Assembly: GCF_014645135.1 (NCBI RefSeq)
Contig: NZ_BMLH01000007.1
Span: 111,334 to 175,333 of the forward strand
Length of the DNA stretch: 64,000 nucleotides
Reading direction: 5' to 3'
From: Rheinheimera tangshanensis
GTDB taxonomy: Bacteria > Pseudomonadota > Gammaproteobacteria > Enterobacterales > Alteromonadaceae
The position numbers and the translations under genes are program-made. The notes under the pieces are model-generated. The model saw only the letters and a list, made by a program, of their open reading frames with translations. It was not told the DNA's origin and did not search any database. Positions 1-9,302 of this stretch are shown piece by piece; position 1 is the first letter of the stretch; each line of letters begins with the position of its first letter.

Positions 1-366
1 CCAGCTTGGGGTGATGCTCTGGGTGAACAAGGCGTCAAAGAAATGACTGCTTATGTATTGAGTTTGTCAGGTCGTAAGGTGAATGACAAAGATGCAGCTG
101 CTGGTAAAGCGAAGTTTGGCATGTGTGCTGCTTGTCACGGTGCAGATGGTAAGGGCAGCTTAGCCCATAACCTGCCATTTGGCGCACCTAACCTGACGGA
201 TAACACCTGGTTATACGGTGGTTCACACGGCGCGGTAGAAGAAACGCTGAATAAAGGCCGTAATGGTCAGATGCCAGCATTCAAAGAGATTTTAGGAGAA
301 GACAAAATCCATATTATCTCTGCTTATGTCTACCGTTTATCTCGTCCGGAAGAAAGTTCTAAGTAA
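1..366 (+). CDS. ccoP: cbb3-type cytochrome c oxidase subunit III, C-terminal part
   Basis: This is the 3' part of a gene that begins before the window; the reading frame is open from base 1. The fragment carries one class I cytochrome c domain with the haem motif CAACH and a downstream methionine in a GQMPAF context, the likely sixth haem ligand. CcoP is the membrane-anchored dihaem subunit that passes electrons to the CcoN catalytic subunit of the high-affinity cbb3 oxidase. Identification rests on the haem domain plus the ccoH-ccoI-ccoS genes directly downstream, the usual neighbours of ccoNOQP. The first haem domain and the membrane anchor lie outside the window. Confidence 0.9.
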   Translation, partial: PAWGDALGEQGVKEMTAYVLSLSGRKVNDKDAAAGKAKFGMCAACHGADGKGSLAHNLPFGAPNLTDNTWLYGGSHGAVEETLNKGRNGQMPAFKEILGEDKIHIISAYVYRLSRPEESSK

Positions 367-386
367 TCTTTGCTGTGAATGCATTA

Positions 387-415
387 CAATAAGCCCCGCT
401 TTGTGGGGCTTATTG
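387..415. terminator. Stem-loop between ccoP and ccoH
   Basis: A perfect 11-bp inverted repeat (CAATAAGCCCC and its complement) with a 7-base loop lies between ccoP and ccoH. No long T-run follows it, so it may only partly terminate transcription or protect the ccoNOQP message, leaving the assembly genes expressed at a lower level. This role is inference. Confidence 0.6.
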
Positions 416-437
416 CTATCTGAAAGAGGAATACCTG

Positions 438-923
438 ATGTTGCATGATACAAAACCCTGGTACAAACAGCTGTGGCCCTGGTTATTGATCGCCTTCCCC
501 ATCGTCTCCTTTATCAAAGGCGGCCATACCATTTACATCATGCAGCAAAATAATCCGGATCTGGTGATCGATGATTACTATAAAGAAGGCCGGGCCATCA
601 ACATGAATTTAGCCAAATACCGTGAAGCAGAATTACGGAATTTGCATGCCAGCACCTTGATTGCAGCCAATCAGGTCATAGTTCGGTTTGAGCAAAACAA
701 AACGCTGGGGCAACACCTTCAGTTGGAGTTTTTCCACAATACGATAGCGGCTAAAGACTTTGTCATTACTGCAGAGCGCAGTGGTGAAAATCTTTATGTC
801 GGAACCTTGCCTAAAACACTGGAAGGCAAATGGAATCTGGTCGTCTCAGATGAGCACAAGGATTGGAAACTGCGGGCAAGCGCTATGCTGCCACAACAAG
901 GTGAATTTAAACTGGGATATTAA
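438..923 (+). CDS. ccoH: FixH/CcoH family cbb3 oxidase assembly protein
   Basis: A 161-residue protein with one N-terminal membrane segment (about residues 13-33, following WYKQLWPWLL) and a periplasmic domain. This matches FixH/CcoH, which assists assembly and stability of the cbb3 oxidase. It starts after AGAGGAAT and sits between ccoP and ccoI, two bases before the ccoI start, so it should be cotranscribed with ccoI. No catalytic motif is expected in this family. The call rests on size, topology, an N-terminal half typical of FixH (NNPDLVIDDYYKEG) and gene order. Confidence 0.88.
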   Translation: MLHDTKPWYKQLWPWLLIAFPIVSFIKGGHTIYIMQQNNPDLVIDDYYKEGRAINMNLAKYREAELRNLHASTLIAANQVIVRFEQNKTLGQHLQLEFFHNTIAAKDFVITAERSGENLYVGTLPKTLEGKWNLVVSDEHKDWKLRASAMLPQQGEFKLGY

Positions 924-925
924 CA

Positions 926-3316
926 GTGTCGTATACGGGTTGTTTTCACTGCAATGAAGCCATACCGGCTGGGTCGAACTTTAGCCTTGTTATAGAGCAA
1001 CAACAGCGACTATTTTGTTGCCCAGGTTGCTTGGCAGTCGCTGAAACTATCATCGATCAAGGGCTTGGCGATTATTATAAATTTCGTACTGCCCCTGCCA
1101 GCAAAGCTCAATTGGTGCCGGATCAGTTACAACTGGTGAGTTATGACAGCACCGAAGTGTTGTCTGATCTGACTCAGCATAAAGACAATCTGACCCAGAT
1201 TGAATTGTCTATTAGCGGTATCAGCTGTGCCGCCTGCGCCTGGTTGATTGAAAAACAACTGCAAAAAAATCCGGCTATTCATAACGTCAGTGTCAACTCT
1301 AGTACAGCACGCTGTGTGATAAGTTGGGATATACAACGACTCAAACTCAGTGAGCTACTTAATATTATCAATAAGTTAGGATATCAGGCCTCACCATTTA
1401 TGGCCGATCAGGAAGAAGCGGTGCAGCAAGCGGAATTACGACGGTTTTTAAAACGTCTGGCTGTGTCCGGTTTTATGAGTATGCAGGTGATGATGCTGGC
1501 TTTTGGCCTGTATTTTGGTGATTACACCGGCATTGATCCTGAATTTGAAGGCTATTTACGCTGGATCAGTTTGTTCCTGACCACTCCGGTCGTGTTTTAT
1601 AGTGCTAAACCTTTTACTTTAAGTGCATGGCGAGCGGTGAAAGGCCGTGAGCTGAATATGGATGTGCCTGTCACTCTAGCCGTGTTCTATACCTTCCTCG
1701 CTTCTGCCTACGCTACTGTGTTTGACACTGGCGAAGTCTATTTTGAATCCGTCTGTATGTTTGTGTTTTTACTGCAGCTGGGTAAGTTTTTTGAATTCCG
1801 CGCCAGAGCTCAGGCTCGTGCAGCCACAGGGAACTTATTAAAAATCATGCCGGTATCCGCACGGCTGGTGCAAGGTGATGAACTGGTTCCTACCTCAGCA
1901 CGTCGTCTGGAAGCTGGCCAAGTGATACTGGTACAGGCCGGTGAAACTATAGCGGCAGATGGTGTGGTGTTGTCTGGCGAAAGCTCGGTGGACGAATCTA
2001 TGCTCACCGGCGAATACAAAGCGGTGAACAAAGCAGCGGGTGATGCCGTCATGGCTGGCAGTATTAACCACGATGGAGTGATGAAGATCACTGTGCATCA
2101 GCCCCTCGCCCATTCACGTTTAGGCCAGATCATCGAACTGCAACAGCAGACGCTGAATCAAAAGCCACAGATAGTAGAAAAAACCACTCAACTGGCACGT
2201 TTTTTTATTCAGCGCTTGTTGATTATCGCTTTAGGAACCTTTTTGGTCTGGTATTTCTGGCTGGACAAAGACAGAGCGTTTTGGGTGACGTTATCTGTAT
2301 TGGTCGCGACCTGCCCTTGTGCTTTAACTTTAGCCACTCCCACAGCTATCACTTGCGCTTTGGCACGTCTTAACCGCAAAGGCATACTGATCAAAAATCA
2401 GCAAGTGCTGGAAATATTGCCACAACTCGATTCTGTCTTCCTCGATAAGACAGGCAGTCTGACACAAGGGCGTTTTAGTATTCAGCGCACTCAATTACAT
2501 GACCAGGCATACACCCCGGATACGCTGCTAGCTCTGATTGCCCGTATTGAAGCGTATTCAGAACACCCTATAGCTCATGCATTTGAAAGCTATCTGGATT
2601 CAAAAATTAAAGTGGAACAAGTACAAGTTCATGTTGGGTCAGGCCTATCCGCAGTTTGGGTCCGGGAGCATGGAGAGAGTTTAGAAGTCAAAGTGGGCAG
2701 CGCTGCATTTTGTGGTGCACAAGCTGAAACCGCTGCAGCAGTATGCTGCAGCATTAATCAGCACCTGGTGTTTTCTGTTGAGCTATCAGACGCGGTACGT
2801 CCTGAAGTACCAGCATTGATTCAGACGTTAAAACAACGCGGATTACACTTATCCATGCTAACAGGAGATTCTTCCGCTCAGGTCGAGAATGTTCAACAGC
2901 AATTGCAATTTGATCGGGTATTTAAAGGGTGCAGCCCGGAGCAAAAAGTTGAGCATATCCGTCAGGCTGTGGCGCAAGGCGATAAGGTGCTCATGTTAGG
3001 AGATGGCATTAATGACAGTCCTTGTTTTCACGCCGCTCATGTCTCTGTAGCTCTGGATTCAGGCACAGATTTGTCGAAAAATCAGGCTGATGTGGTATTG
3101 CTGCATAACAATCTGAATTCACTACAAGAGCTGATCGAAGGTGCAGTATTAGCGCAGCGTATCGTCAAACAAAATCTGTGGTGGGCTGTAGGCTATAATC
3201 TGGTCATTATTCCTCTGGCGGTGATGGGGTTTGTCTCCCCTTACATCGCCGTGATCGGTATGTCGTTCAGCTCTATTCTGGTGGTATCAAACTCACTGAG
3301 GTTACTTAAAGCATGA
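926..3316 (+). CDS. ccoI: Copper-translocating P-type ATPase of the FixI/CcoI type
   Basis: A 796-residue P1B-type ATPase that supplies copper for cbb3 oxidase maturation. In order it has an N-terminal Cys-rich segment (CFHC near residue 6, CCPGC at 31-35), a heavy-metal-associated domain with CAAC at 101-104, membrane helices from about 178, the TGE phosphatase loop (361-363), the CPC metal-channel motif (463-465), the phosphorylated Asp507 in DKTGS, and GDGINDSP near 691. The start is GTG. The gene overlaps ccoS by four bases. The early Cys-rich segment and cco context separate it from CopA-type exporters. All catalytic residues are present. Confidence 0.95.
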   Translation: MSYTGCFHCNEAIPAGSNFSLVIEQQQRLFCCPGCLAVAETIIDQGLGDYYKFRTAPASKAQLVPDQLQLVSYDSTEVLSDLTQHKDNLTQIELSISGISCAACAWLIEKQLQKNPAIHNVSVNSSTARCVISWDIQRLKLSELLNIINKLGYQASPFMADQEEAVQQAELRRFLKRLAVSGFMSMQVMMLAFGLYFGDYTGIDPEFEGYLRWISLFLTTPVVFYSAKPFTLSAWRAVKGRELNMDVPVTLAVFYTFLASAYATVFDTGEVYFESVCMFVFLLQLGKFFEFRARAQARAATGNLLKIMPVSARLVQGDELVPTSARRLEAGQVILVQAGETIAADGVVLSGESSVDESMLTGEYKAVNKAAGDAVMAGSINHDGVMKITVHQPLAHSRLGQIIELQQQTLNQKPQIVEKTTQLARFFIQRLLIIALGTFLVWYFWLDKDRAFWVTLSVLVATCPCALTLATPTAITCALARLNRKGILIKNQQVLEILPQLDSVFLDKTGSLTQGRFSIQRTQLHDQAYTPDTLLALIARIEAYSEHPIAHAFESYLDSKIKVEQVQVHVGSGLSAVWVREHGESLEVKVGSAAFCGAQAETAAAVCCSINQHLVFSVELSDAVRPEVPALIQTLKQRGLHLSMLTGDSSAQVENVQQQLQFDRVFKGCSPEQKVEHIRQAVAQGDKVLMLGDGINDSPCFHAAHVSVALDSGTDLSKNQADVVLLHNNLNSLQELIEGAVLAQRIVKQNLWWAVGYNLVIIPLAVMGFVSPYIAVIGMSFSSILVVSNSLRLLKA

Positions 3317-3501
3317 GTATTATTTATGTGCTGATCCCCATTGCCATACTTTTTGTTTGTATTGGCCTTGCCATCTTTTTCTGGGCAGTGCGCAGCCGCC
3401 AGTTTGATGATTTAAACAAAGAAGGTATGAGTATTTTGTTTGACGATGAAAAGAAAACTATCAAGAGTGAAACAGATACGGATAAACAACCGCCGCAATG
3501 A
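3313..3501 (+). CDS. ccoS: cbb3-type cytochrome oxidase assembly protein CcoS
   Basis: A 62-residue protein with one membrane helix (about residues 3-25) followed by FFWAVRSRQFDDLNKEG, the typical CcoS signature in which the helix is followed by a W-x(4)-QFDDL segment. CcoS is needed for cofactor insertion into the cbb3 oxidase. It overlaps ccoI by ATGA and overlaps the next gene by four bases, which points to translational coupling. Confidence 0.93.
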   Translation: MSIIYVLIPIAILFVCIGLAIFFWAVRSRQFDDLNKEGMSILFDDEKKTIKSETDTDKQPPQ

Positions 3502-4184
3502 GTCAGGAACTTGTCTTTAACCTGCTGGCAGCCCTGAGTATAGGTTTTTTAGGCAGCAGTCATTGTCTGGTGATGTGCGGTGGTATAGCCAGCGCATTAC
3601 AACTCTCTATGCCTCAGCTAACATTTTTGCAGCAGCTGAAGCTACAACTGATGTTAAGTCTGGGCCGTTTAACAACTTACAGCTTTCTGGGCGCGCTTAC
3701 AGGCGCATTTGGCGCGGCTGTGCTGGTAAAACTTGGCATTAGTTTGTTCTGGCTAAAGCTGTTGGCTGGTGTATTACTGCTGCTAATGGCTCTTTATGTT
3801 GCCCGTTTGTGGTTCGCTCTGACGCTGCTTGAAAAACTGGGGGCACTGGTGTGGCGTCAGATCCAACCTATCGCAAAATCCTTATTGCCGCTCGATAGCA
3901 GCGCAAAAGCCGTGGCTTACGGTCTGAGCTGGGGCTTTTTACCTTGTGGTCTGGTGTACAGCAGTTTAGGCTGGAGTCTGGCCAGTGGCAGCGCTTTACA
4001 AGGTGCGGTATTGATGTTTGCTTTTGGTATGGGTACCTTGCCTGCTATGCTGGCGGTCGGGCGTTTCGCTCAGAGCCTGAGTCGATTTAAAAATAAACAG
4101 TGGGTTCGGGTCAGTGCTGCTCTATTACTGGCTTTGTATGCACTTTATACTATAGCTATTGCAATAGCGCCGCGAGTTTTCTAA
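3498..4184 (+). CDS. TauE/SafE-like (cytochrome biogenesis-type) membrane protein
   Basis: A 228-residue integral membrane protein with about six hydrophobic helices. It starts with a segment containing [16 protein letters not shown] and repeats a related motif, [16 protein letters not shown], in its second half. These paired Cys-containing, Gly-rich motifs are typical of the family usually annotated as sulfite exporter TauE/SafE family or DsbD/CcdA-like membrane proteins that sit beside ccoIS in gammaproteobacteria. A role in metal or thiol handling for oxidase assembly is inferred from its place in the operon. The exact substrate is unknown. Confidence 0.8.
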   Translation: MSQELVFNLLAALSIGFLGSSHCLVMCGGIASALQLSMPQLTFLQQLKLQLMLSLGRLTTYSFLGALTGAFGAAVLVKLGISLFWLKLLAGVLLLLMALYVARLWFALTLLEKLGALVWRQIQPIAKSLLPLDSSAKAVAYGLSWGFLPCGLVYSSLGWSLASGSALQGAVLMFAFGMGTLPAMLAVGRFAQSLSRFKNKQWVRVSAALLLALYALYTIAIAIAPRVF

Positions 4185-4215
4185 GCTGGGAAAGTCGTTA
4201 CAAAGGAATACTGTT

Positions 4216-4932
4216 ATGTCCGGTTCAAATTTAAGTTGCCAACACTGTGGTTTTAGCCAGCTCTGCCTGCCTTTTACGTTAAATAATGCCGAACTGGATA
4301 CGCTTGACGATATTATCGAACGCAAAAAGCCTCTGCACAAAGGTGACTTTTTAATTGAAGCTGGTACTCACCTGCACTCTTTGTATGCGGTACGCAGTGG
4401 GTCTTTTAAGACTTTTACCTTAACTGAATCCGGTGAAGAGCAAATCACAGGCTTTCATTTACCTGGTGATGTGATAGGTTTCGATGCGATAGGCGAGCAG
4501 CAACATCCAAGTTTTGCTCAGGCATTGGAGACGGCTATGGTTTGCGAAATTCCCTACAGTCAGATGGATCAGCTGATGGGACAATTACCCAAATTACGCC
4601 AACAAATGATGCGCCTGATGAGTCAGGATATCAGCGGTGATCAACAAATGTTGCTGTTGTTAAACCGGAAGAACGCGGAAGAAAAACTCGCTGCCTTTCT
4701 GACCAACCTGGCCCAACGCTTTGCGAATCGCGGTTTTTCGAAAAAAGAGTTCCGTCTAAGTATGACGCGTGGCGAAATAGGTAACTATTTAGGCCTGACC
4801 GTTGAAACTATTAGCCGTTTATTGGGTCGATTCCATAAGGACGATTTAATACAGGTCGATGGTAAGCTGATTTGTATCAGCGATCCGGAGGCGTTAAGTA
4901 AACTGGCTGGTGGGTCTGCTATAGCGCGCTGA
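4216..4932 (+). CDS. fnr: FNR-type oxygen-sensing transcriptional regulator
   Basis: A 238-residue CRP/FNR family regulator. Cys8, Cys11 and Cys17 near the N terminus and Cys110 in the sensor domain fit the four ligands of the oxygen-labile [4Fe-4S] cluster. The C-terminal helix-turn-helix has VETISR, the FNR-type recognition helix that reads TTGAT half-sites. It would switch on microaerobic and anaerobic genes, including cco genes. The Cys spacing and recognition helix match FNR/EtrA/Anr and not plain CRP. It is preceded by AAGGA and has its own start 31 bases after the TauE-like gene. Confidence 0.95.
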   Translation: MSGSNLSCQHCGFSQLCLPFTLNNAELDTLDDIIERKKPLHKGDFLIEAGTHLHSLYAVRSGSFKTFTLTESGEEQITGFHLPGDVIGFDAIGEQQHPSFAQALETAMVCEIPYSQMDQLMGQLPKLRQQMMRLMSQDISGDQQMLLLLNRKNAEEKLAAFLTNLAQRFANRGFSKKEFRLSMTRGEIGNYLGLTVETISRLLGRFHKDDLIQVDGKLICISDPEALSKLAGGSAIAR

Positions 4933-5029
4933 TCAAACCAATCCTTGATCCAGCACAAGGACTTATCAGCCTACCTTCGCTACCTTGGCTACACTTACAA
5001 GGTAAGCCTTAGCTTAGCAGGAGCATGAT

Positions 5030-5962
5030 ATGACCTTATATCCGAGAGTACTGGTGGTGCTGGACCCTTCGGTGGCTGAACAGAAAGCCCTCAAGCGCGC
5101 TGTTCAACTGGCAAAACTACAAGATTGCCATCTAACCGCTTTTCTATCGATTTACGATTTTTCCTACGAAATGACCACTATGTTATCCGGCGAAGAACGA
5201 GAGTCTATGCGCCAGGCTGTGATCAACGACAGAGAACTTTGGATCAGCGAACTGATTGCGGAACACAAAGAACAAGGTCTGAAGATAGATATTCAGGTGG
5301 TCTGGCACAACAGGCCCTTTGAAGCTATAGTGCAAGCGGTACTGGAGAAAGAATACGATTTAGTGATTAAAGGTACGCATGATCACGATGTACTCAAATC
5401 GATGATTTTCACCCCTACCGACTGGCATATTTTGCGTAAATGCCCTTGCCCTGTTTTACTGGTTAAAGATCATGAATGGCCTGCACATGGCAATATACTC
5501 GCCGCAGTCAATGCGGGTAGTGAACAGACCCATCACAGCTCGCTGAATCAACGTATCATTCAGCAATCCAAACAGCTCGCCGCTTTACTCAATAGTAAAG
5601 TACAACTGGTCAACGCTTTCCCTGGTACCCCTGTCAATATAGCTATTGAAATTCCTGAATTTAATCCGCAGGAATACAGTCAGACGATGAAAACTCATCA
5701 TCTGGAAGCGGTACAAAAGCTGGCTATGGAATTTGAGTTGCCTGCAGCTCAAACTCATGTGCAGGAAGGCATGCCTGAAGATGTGATCCCTGCACTAGCC
5801 GCACAACTGGATGCCGAGATGGTGGTGATAGGCACTATAGGCCGCACCGGTTTATCTGCTGCCATCATTGGTAATACAGCTGAGCATGTGATAGACAGGT
5901 TGGATTGTGATGTATTGGCGGTCAAACCGGCGGGTTTTGTCTGCCCTTTAGCAAAACAATAA
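5030..5962 (+). CDS. uspE: Universal stress protein UspE, tandem Usp domains
   Basis: A 310-residue protein made of two universal stress protein domains in tandem (about residues 4-148 and 155-302). The second domain keeps a nucleotide-loop-like segment, G-T-I-G-R-T-G-x5-I-I-G-N-T-A-E. Length and tandem layout match E. coli UspE (about 316 residues), which commonly lies next to fnr. The start follows AGCAGGAGC. A weak FNR-like site lies upstream at 4945-4958. Confidence 0.92.
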   Translation: MTLYPRVLVVLDPSVAEQKALKRAVQLAKLQDCHLTAFLSIYDFSYEMTTMLSGEERESMRQAVINDRELWISELIAEHKEQGLKIDIQVVWHNRPFEAIVQAVLEKEYDLVIKGTHDHDVLKSMIFTPTDWHILRKCPCPVLLVKDHEWPAHGNILAAVNAGSEQTHHSSLNQRIIQQSKQLAALLNSKVQLVNAFPGTPVNIAIEIPEFNPQEYSQTMKTHHLEAVQKLAMEFELPAAQTHVQEGMPEDVIPALAAQLDAEMVVIGTIGRTGLSAAIIGNTAEHVIDRLDCDVLAVKPAGFVCPLAKQ

Positions 5963-6033
5963 GCTCCTTACGCTACAAAGCTGGCGTGTAGTTGGTTATA
6001 CTACGCGCCATTTTTATCTGGGGTCGTTGTTTT

Positions 6034-6957
6034 ATGTCACATGCAGCAGAAGCCAAAGCGCAATATAATCTGAATAAATTACACAAACGCCTGCGTCGTG
6101 GCGTCGGCCAGGCTATTGCCGACTTTAATATGATTGAAGATGGCGACAAAGTGATGGTGTGTTTGTCAGGCGGTAAGGATAGTTATACCCTGCTGGACAT
6201 TCTGCTGAACTTACAACAATCCGCCCCTATTCAGTTTTCCATAGTGGCGGTGAATCTTGATCAGAAACAACCCGGTTTTCCTGCAGATGTACTGCCTGGT
6301 TATTTAAGTCGTATTGGTGTGGATTTTCAGATCGTCACCGAAGACACCTACTCTATTGTCAAAGACAAAATCCCTGAGGGCAAAACAACTTGCTCATTGT
6401 GCTCGCGCTTGCGCCGTGGCATTTTATATCGCACAGCAAAAGAGCTGGGCGCCACTAAAATAGCCTTAGGTCATCATCGCGACGACATGATTGAAACTAT
6501 GTTTTTAAACATGTTTTACGGCGGTAAGATGAAGTCGATGCCAGCCAAGCTGATCAGCGACAACGGTGAGCATATTGTAATTCGTCCTTTGGCTTATTGC
6601 CGCGAAAAAGATATTGAAAAATACTCTGTTGCCCGCCAGTTCCCGATCATCCCTTGTAACTTATGTGGCTCACAAGACGGTTTGCAGCGTCAGGTCGTGA
6701 AAGAAATGCTACAGGATTGGGATAAACGTTTTCCTGGTCGTATCGAAACCATGTTCCAGGCCATGCAGAATATTGTGCCCTCTCATATGATTGACAAAAA
6801 TCTGTTTGATTTTGCAGGGATCAGTAAAGATAGTCCTTTAGCAGTCGAAGGTGATATGGCCTTTGATAAACCTGATGTGCCAAAAGTACCAGTGGGTTTG
6901 CTGTTGGATGAAGACGAACCGGCAGCTACCGCGGTTCAGTTTGTTGAACTGACGTAG
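6034..6957 (+). CDS. ttcA: tRNA 2-thiocytidine(32) synthetase TtcA
   Basis: A 307-residue PP-loop ATPase that thiolates cytidine 32 of tRNA using a 4Fe-4S cluster. The ATP-binding SGGKDS motif is at residues 45-50, one CxxC pair at 120-123 and another at 208-211, as in TtcA. The reading frame is open further upstream from a TTG at 5992. I chose the ATG at 6034 because the protein then begins MSHAAEAK and the upstream extension is hydrophobic and unlike the family. Confidence 0.95.
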   Translation: MSHAAEAKAQYNLNKLHKRLRRGVGQAIADFNMIEDGDKVMVCLSGGKDSYTLLDILLNLQQSAPIQFSIVAVNLDQKQPGFPADVLPGYLSRIGVDFQIVTEDTYSIVKDKIPEGKTTCSLCSRLRRGILYRTAKELGATKIALGHHRDDMIETMFLNMFYGGKMKSMPAKLISDNGEHIVIRPLAYCREKDIEKYSVARQFPIIPCNLCGSQDGLQRQVVKEMLQDWDKRFPGRIETMFQAMQNIVPSHMIDKNLFDFAGISKDSPLAVEGDMAFDKPDVPKVPVGLLLDEDEPAATAVQFVELT

Positions 6958-6978
6958 GGGATGGGCTTGCCCCATCCC
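6958..6978. terminator. Stem-loop after ttcA
   Basis: An 8-bp GC-rich inverted repeat (GGGATGGG with its complement) lies immediately after the ttcA stop codon, between convergent genes. There is no T-run, so intrinsic termination is uncertain. Confidence 0.4.
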
Positions 6979-7009
6979 GGCGCACATTCCAATCCAATAC
7001 CAGACTGGG

Positions 7010-7561
7010 TCAGCGCTTGTTAAATTCATCAAAGAGCAGCATCAGCTGCTCTTTTTCATGAATAAATCCTGTTTGCTGTAGCAACTCCATCACCACTTCT
7101 GCTGTGCACAAGGCTCCTGCTTTTTGATTACGTCGTAGTTTGTATAAGGATGGCGTATCAGGTTTGATGGCAAGACGGTAACAAGACTGCAAATAAGGAC
7201 TTTGTCTGAGCATTTTAGCCGCTTCCTGCCAGGTGGCATCCAACAAAACCCAGTGTTTGACCGCTTCGCTTTGACGAGTTTCCAGCTCTGCAAGGGCCGC
7301 AGGATTTTGAGCCTGATACTGACCATGATGCAGTAGATAACAGGCTTGGGGTGTGTCAGCTAACAATGGATAAATCAAACCCAGTTGCCGTGATGCTGAT
7401 AAATCAAACAATCGCTGATCTGGTGCTTTGCGCTGCCATTCAATCACCTCAACCCTGATCTTTAGTGAAGCTGAGAGCGCCTGCAACACCAAAGTACCGG
7501 TGTTGGTATCTTTCTGTAACTCCCTGCTGTGGGTCAGCAGATAAAGCACCAATACGGTCAC
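7010..7561 (-). CDS. DTW domain protein, putative tRNA-uridine aminocarboxypropyltransferase
   Basis: A 183-residue protein of the DTW family. The variant signature DATWQEAAKML is near the middle and an S-x-Y-K-L-R-R-N segment is in the C-terminal part. Characterised members transfer the aminocarboxypropyl group of S-adenosylmethionine to uridines in tRNA. This copy lacks the N-terminal Cys pairs seen in TapT/YfiP, so it belongs to the shorter subgroup and its target uridine cannot be named. The start is a GTG at 7561, six bases after the DUF2987 gene, so it is likely the third gene of the Bax-like/DUF2987/DTW operon. Confidence 0.8.
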   Translation of the reverse strand: MTVLVLYLLTHSRELQKDTNTGTLVLQALSASLKIRVEVIEWQRKAPDQRLFDLSASRQLGLIYPLLADTPQACYLLHHGQYQAQNPAALAELETRQSEAVKHWVLLDATWQEAAKMLRQSPYLQSCYRLAIKPDTPSLYKLRRNQKAGALCTAEVVMELLQQTGFIHEKEQLMLLFDEFNKR

Positions 7562-7566
7562 GTAGT

Positions 7567-8214
7567 TTAAGGCTGCTGTAGTAAAGGCGTCGCGTGATCC
7601 GGTACTTTTGAAAACTGTATTGTCGCTTTATCCGATAAAGAGGCTGGTAAAAAGATCCGGCAGCGATTTTGCTCACACTGCAACTGCTGACTCAGGGCTG
7701 CATCTGAACTTTGCGCTACGACTTCGGATGCAAAATGCACAGTCAAACCTGAAACTTCAGGTAACCAGTATTTGCCCCAACCGGCCAATGAATCCAGAAG
7801 TGCATCAAACTGAGCTTGTAACTTACGCAGCTCAGCCACAGTAGCCTGCTGCGGCACCGGCATCTTACTCCGTAGCTTAAAGTTTAAATCACAGGCATCG
7901 GCCCCCTCAGGTTGCTTGAGCACTATCAGCGCTTTTTGCGCGTTTAGCATCAGATCAAAAGGCAGCATCAGCTCGCCATTACCAGCAATAGTTAAAGGCG
8001 CTTCAGAAATATCAGTGGTAATTAAGGCCTTATCTACGCTACAGGCCTCACTGGTTCCGGCCTTTTGCAACACAAAAGCCAGCGTAATATCACTGAATTC
8101 GACCTTTTCACTCTTTTTCATCCGGGCATAAAAGCCATCGTAATTAAATACAGTATCAGCCACAGCTGAAGCGCTAAAAGCAACCAGCACGCTGGCAAAA
8201 AAATAAGGTTTCAT
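7567..8214 (-). CDS. DUF2987 domain exported protein
   Basis: A 215-residue protein with a clear signal peptide (residues 1-19, cut after SAVA) followed by a domain that I recognise as DUF2987, a family of periplasmic proteins found in marine gammaproteobacteria. It begins DTVFNYDGFYARMKKSEK and has two pairs of cysteines that could form disulfides. Function is unknown. It starts two bases after the Bax-like gene and ends five bases before the DTW gene, so the three are probably one transcript. Confidence 0.75.
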   Translation of the reverse strand: MKPYFFASVLVAFSASAVADTVFNYDGFYARMKKSEKVEFSDITLAFVLQKAGTSEACSVDKALITTDISEAPLTIAGNGELMLPFDLMLNAQKALIVLKQPEGADACDLNFKLRSKMPVPQQATVAELRKLQAQFDALLDSLAGWGKYWLPEVSGLTVHFASEVVAQSSDAALSQQLQCEQNRCRIFLPASLSDKATIQFSKVPDHATPLLQQP

Positions 8215-8216
8215 GA

Positions 8217-9077
8217 TTAGCTGTCTATATGTTTAGTGTTGGCTTTGAGCATGGTGTGGATTTCATCGACATAATCCTTGCCACGCTCTGAATAACGGAT
8301 CAGACCTGTGACCAGATGATGTCCGGCAACCTCACCTTCAGCGCGACGTTTGGCTCTGAGCTGGCGTAATTCCTCATACACATAAAAAGTATTGAGGTTA
8401 TAAAAGTAACTGTTGATAGCTGCAGCAACATGCGGAAATACTGCAACTTCATGGTATTTCCCTGCACTGCGCTTTTGTGGCACCAGACCACAACCTGCTT
8501 TAAAACACCATTGACCAAAGAAATTGTATGCCTCCAAAGCAAAACGACTGCTGCCCCAGCCGGATTCTTTCGCAGCCTGAATCAAAACTAAATCAGCAGG
8601 TATGGCATCGACCCGGCTTAACAGCAAACGAAAGCCTTGTGCGTCCACATCTGGATAGTCCAGTTTAAACTCGTCGTACAGGCTGTAGATAAAAGCGTAT
8701 TCTTCGACCGTCAGCTCCTGTTGCTGTTGTTTTTGCTGCACTTCGATGACTTGCTGACGAATATGCAGCAATCTGGCATTTTCACGCTCAATAAAAGGCA
8801 ACAGGTAATCAAAGAATGCTTTTTTCTTCTCGACCACATCTTTGTACTGGTCAAAGTCAGGTACAGGCAATAACTCTGGCATAGCAACAGGATACGCTAG
8901 CCGCTTTAACAACTTACGTTGATCTGCTGCATCTAATGATTCGAGTTTTGATGGGACTTGCCAATCCGCTAAGGAAGCAATGTCTTCAACAGGAGCAGGC
9001 TTAAGCCAAGGGTACAGTGCGGCATAGAGCACCACAGCCCATAACACCAACCAAAAACTCAATTCTGTTTTTTTCAT
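8217..9077 (-). CDS. Bax-like glucosaminidase domain protein
   Basis: A 286-residue protein with an N-terminal hydrophobic anchor (residues 8-25) and a C-terminal glucosaminidase (LYZ2-type) domain. The segment AAKESGWGSSRFALEAYNFF holds the catalytic Glu, followed by GQWCF and a Cys pair, as in E. coli Bax (about 274 residues). It should act on peptidoglycan at the inner-membrane/periplasm face. It is the first gene of a three-gene minus-strand operon. Confidence 0.88.
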   Translation of the reverse strand: MKKTELSFWLVLWAVVLYAALYPWLKPAPVEDIASLADWQVPSKLESLDAADQRKLLKRLAYPVAMPELLPVPDFDQYKDVVEKKKAFFDYLLPFIERENARLLHIRQQVIEVQQKQQQQELTVEEYAFIYSLYDEFKLDYPDVDAQGFRLLLSRVDAIPADLVLIQAAKESGWGSSRFALEAYNFFGQWCFKAGCGLVPQKRSAGKYHEVAVFPHVAAAINSYFYNLNTFYVYEELRQLRAKRRAEGEVAGHHLVTGLIRYSERGKDYVDEIHTMLKANTKHIDS

Positions 9078-9153
9078 GCAATACCCTGAATTCGTCTTTT
9101 ATCCGGCCAGCCACAATAACCTGTGCCACCAAGACCCTAGTGGCGCGTATTCT

Positions 9154-9194
9154 AACCAGATCTGGTTGTAGTTTCGACCACAAAATGGTCGAAA
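9154..9194. promoter_or_regulatory. Two adjacent palindromes in a divergent promoter region
   Basis: A perfect 14-bp palindrome, AACCAGATCTGGTT, lies at 9154-9167. A 9-bp inverted repeat (TTTCGACCA and its complement with a CAAAA spacer) lies at 9172-9194. They sit between the divergent Bax-like and DUF4097-like genes. They could be operators or a hairpin. No regulator is identified. Confidence 0.45.
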
Positions 9195-9302
9195 TGATAA
9201 GCCACCCGCTGACAAAAATAGGTAAGCCATTGTTTTAAAACAAAAATTAAAGTGGCAAGGAAACTGCATACTCTGTTATAACAATGAAAAAAGGAGAATA
9301 AC

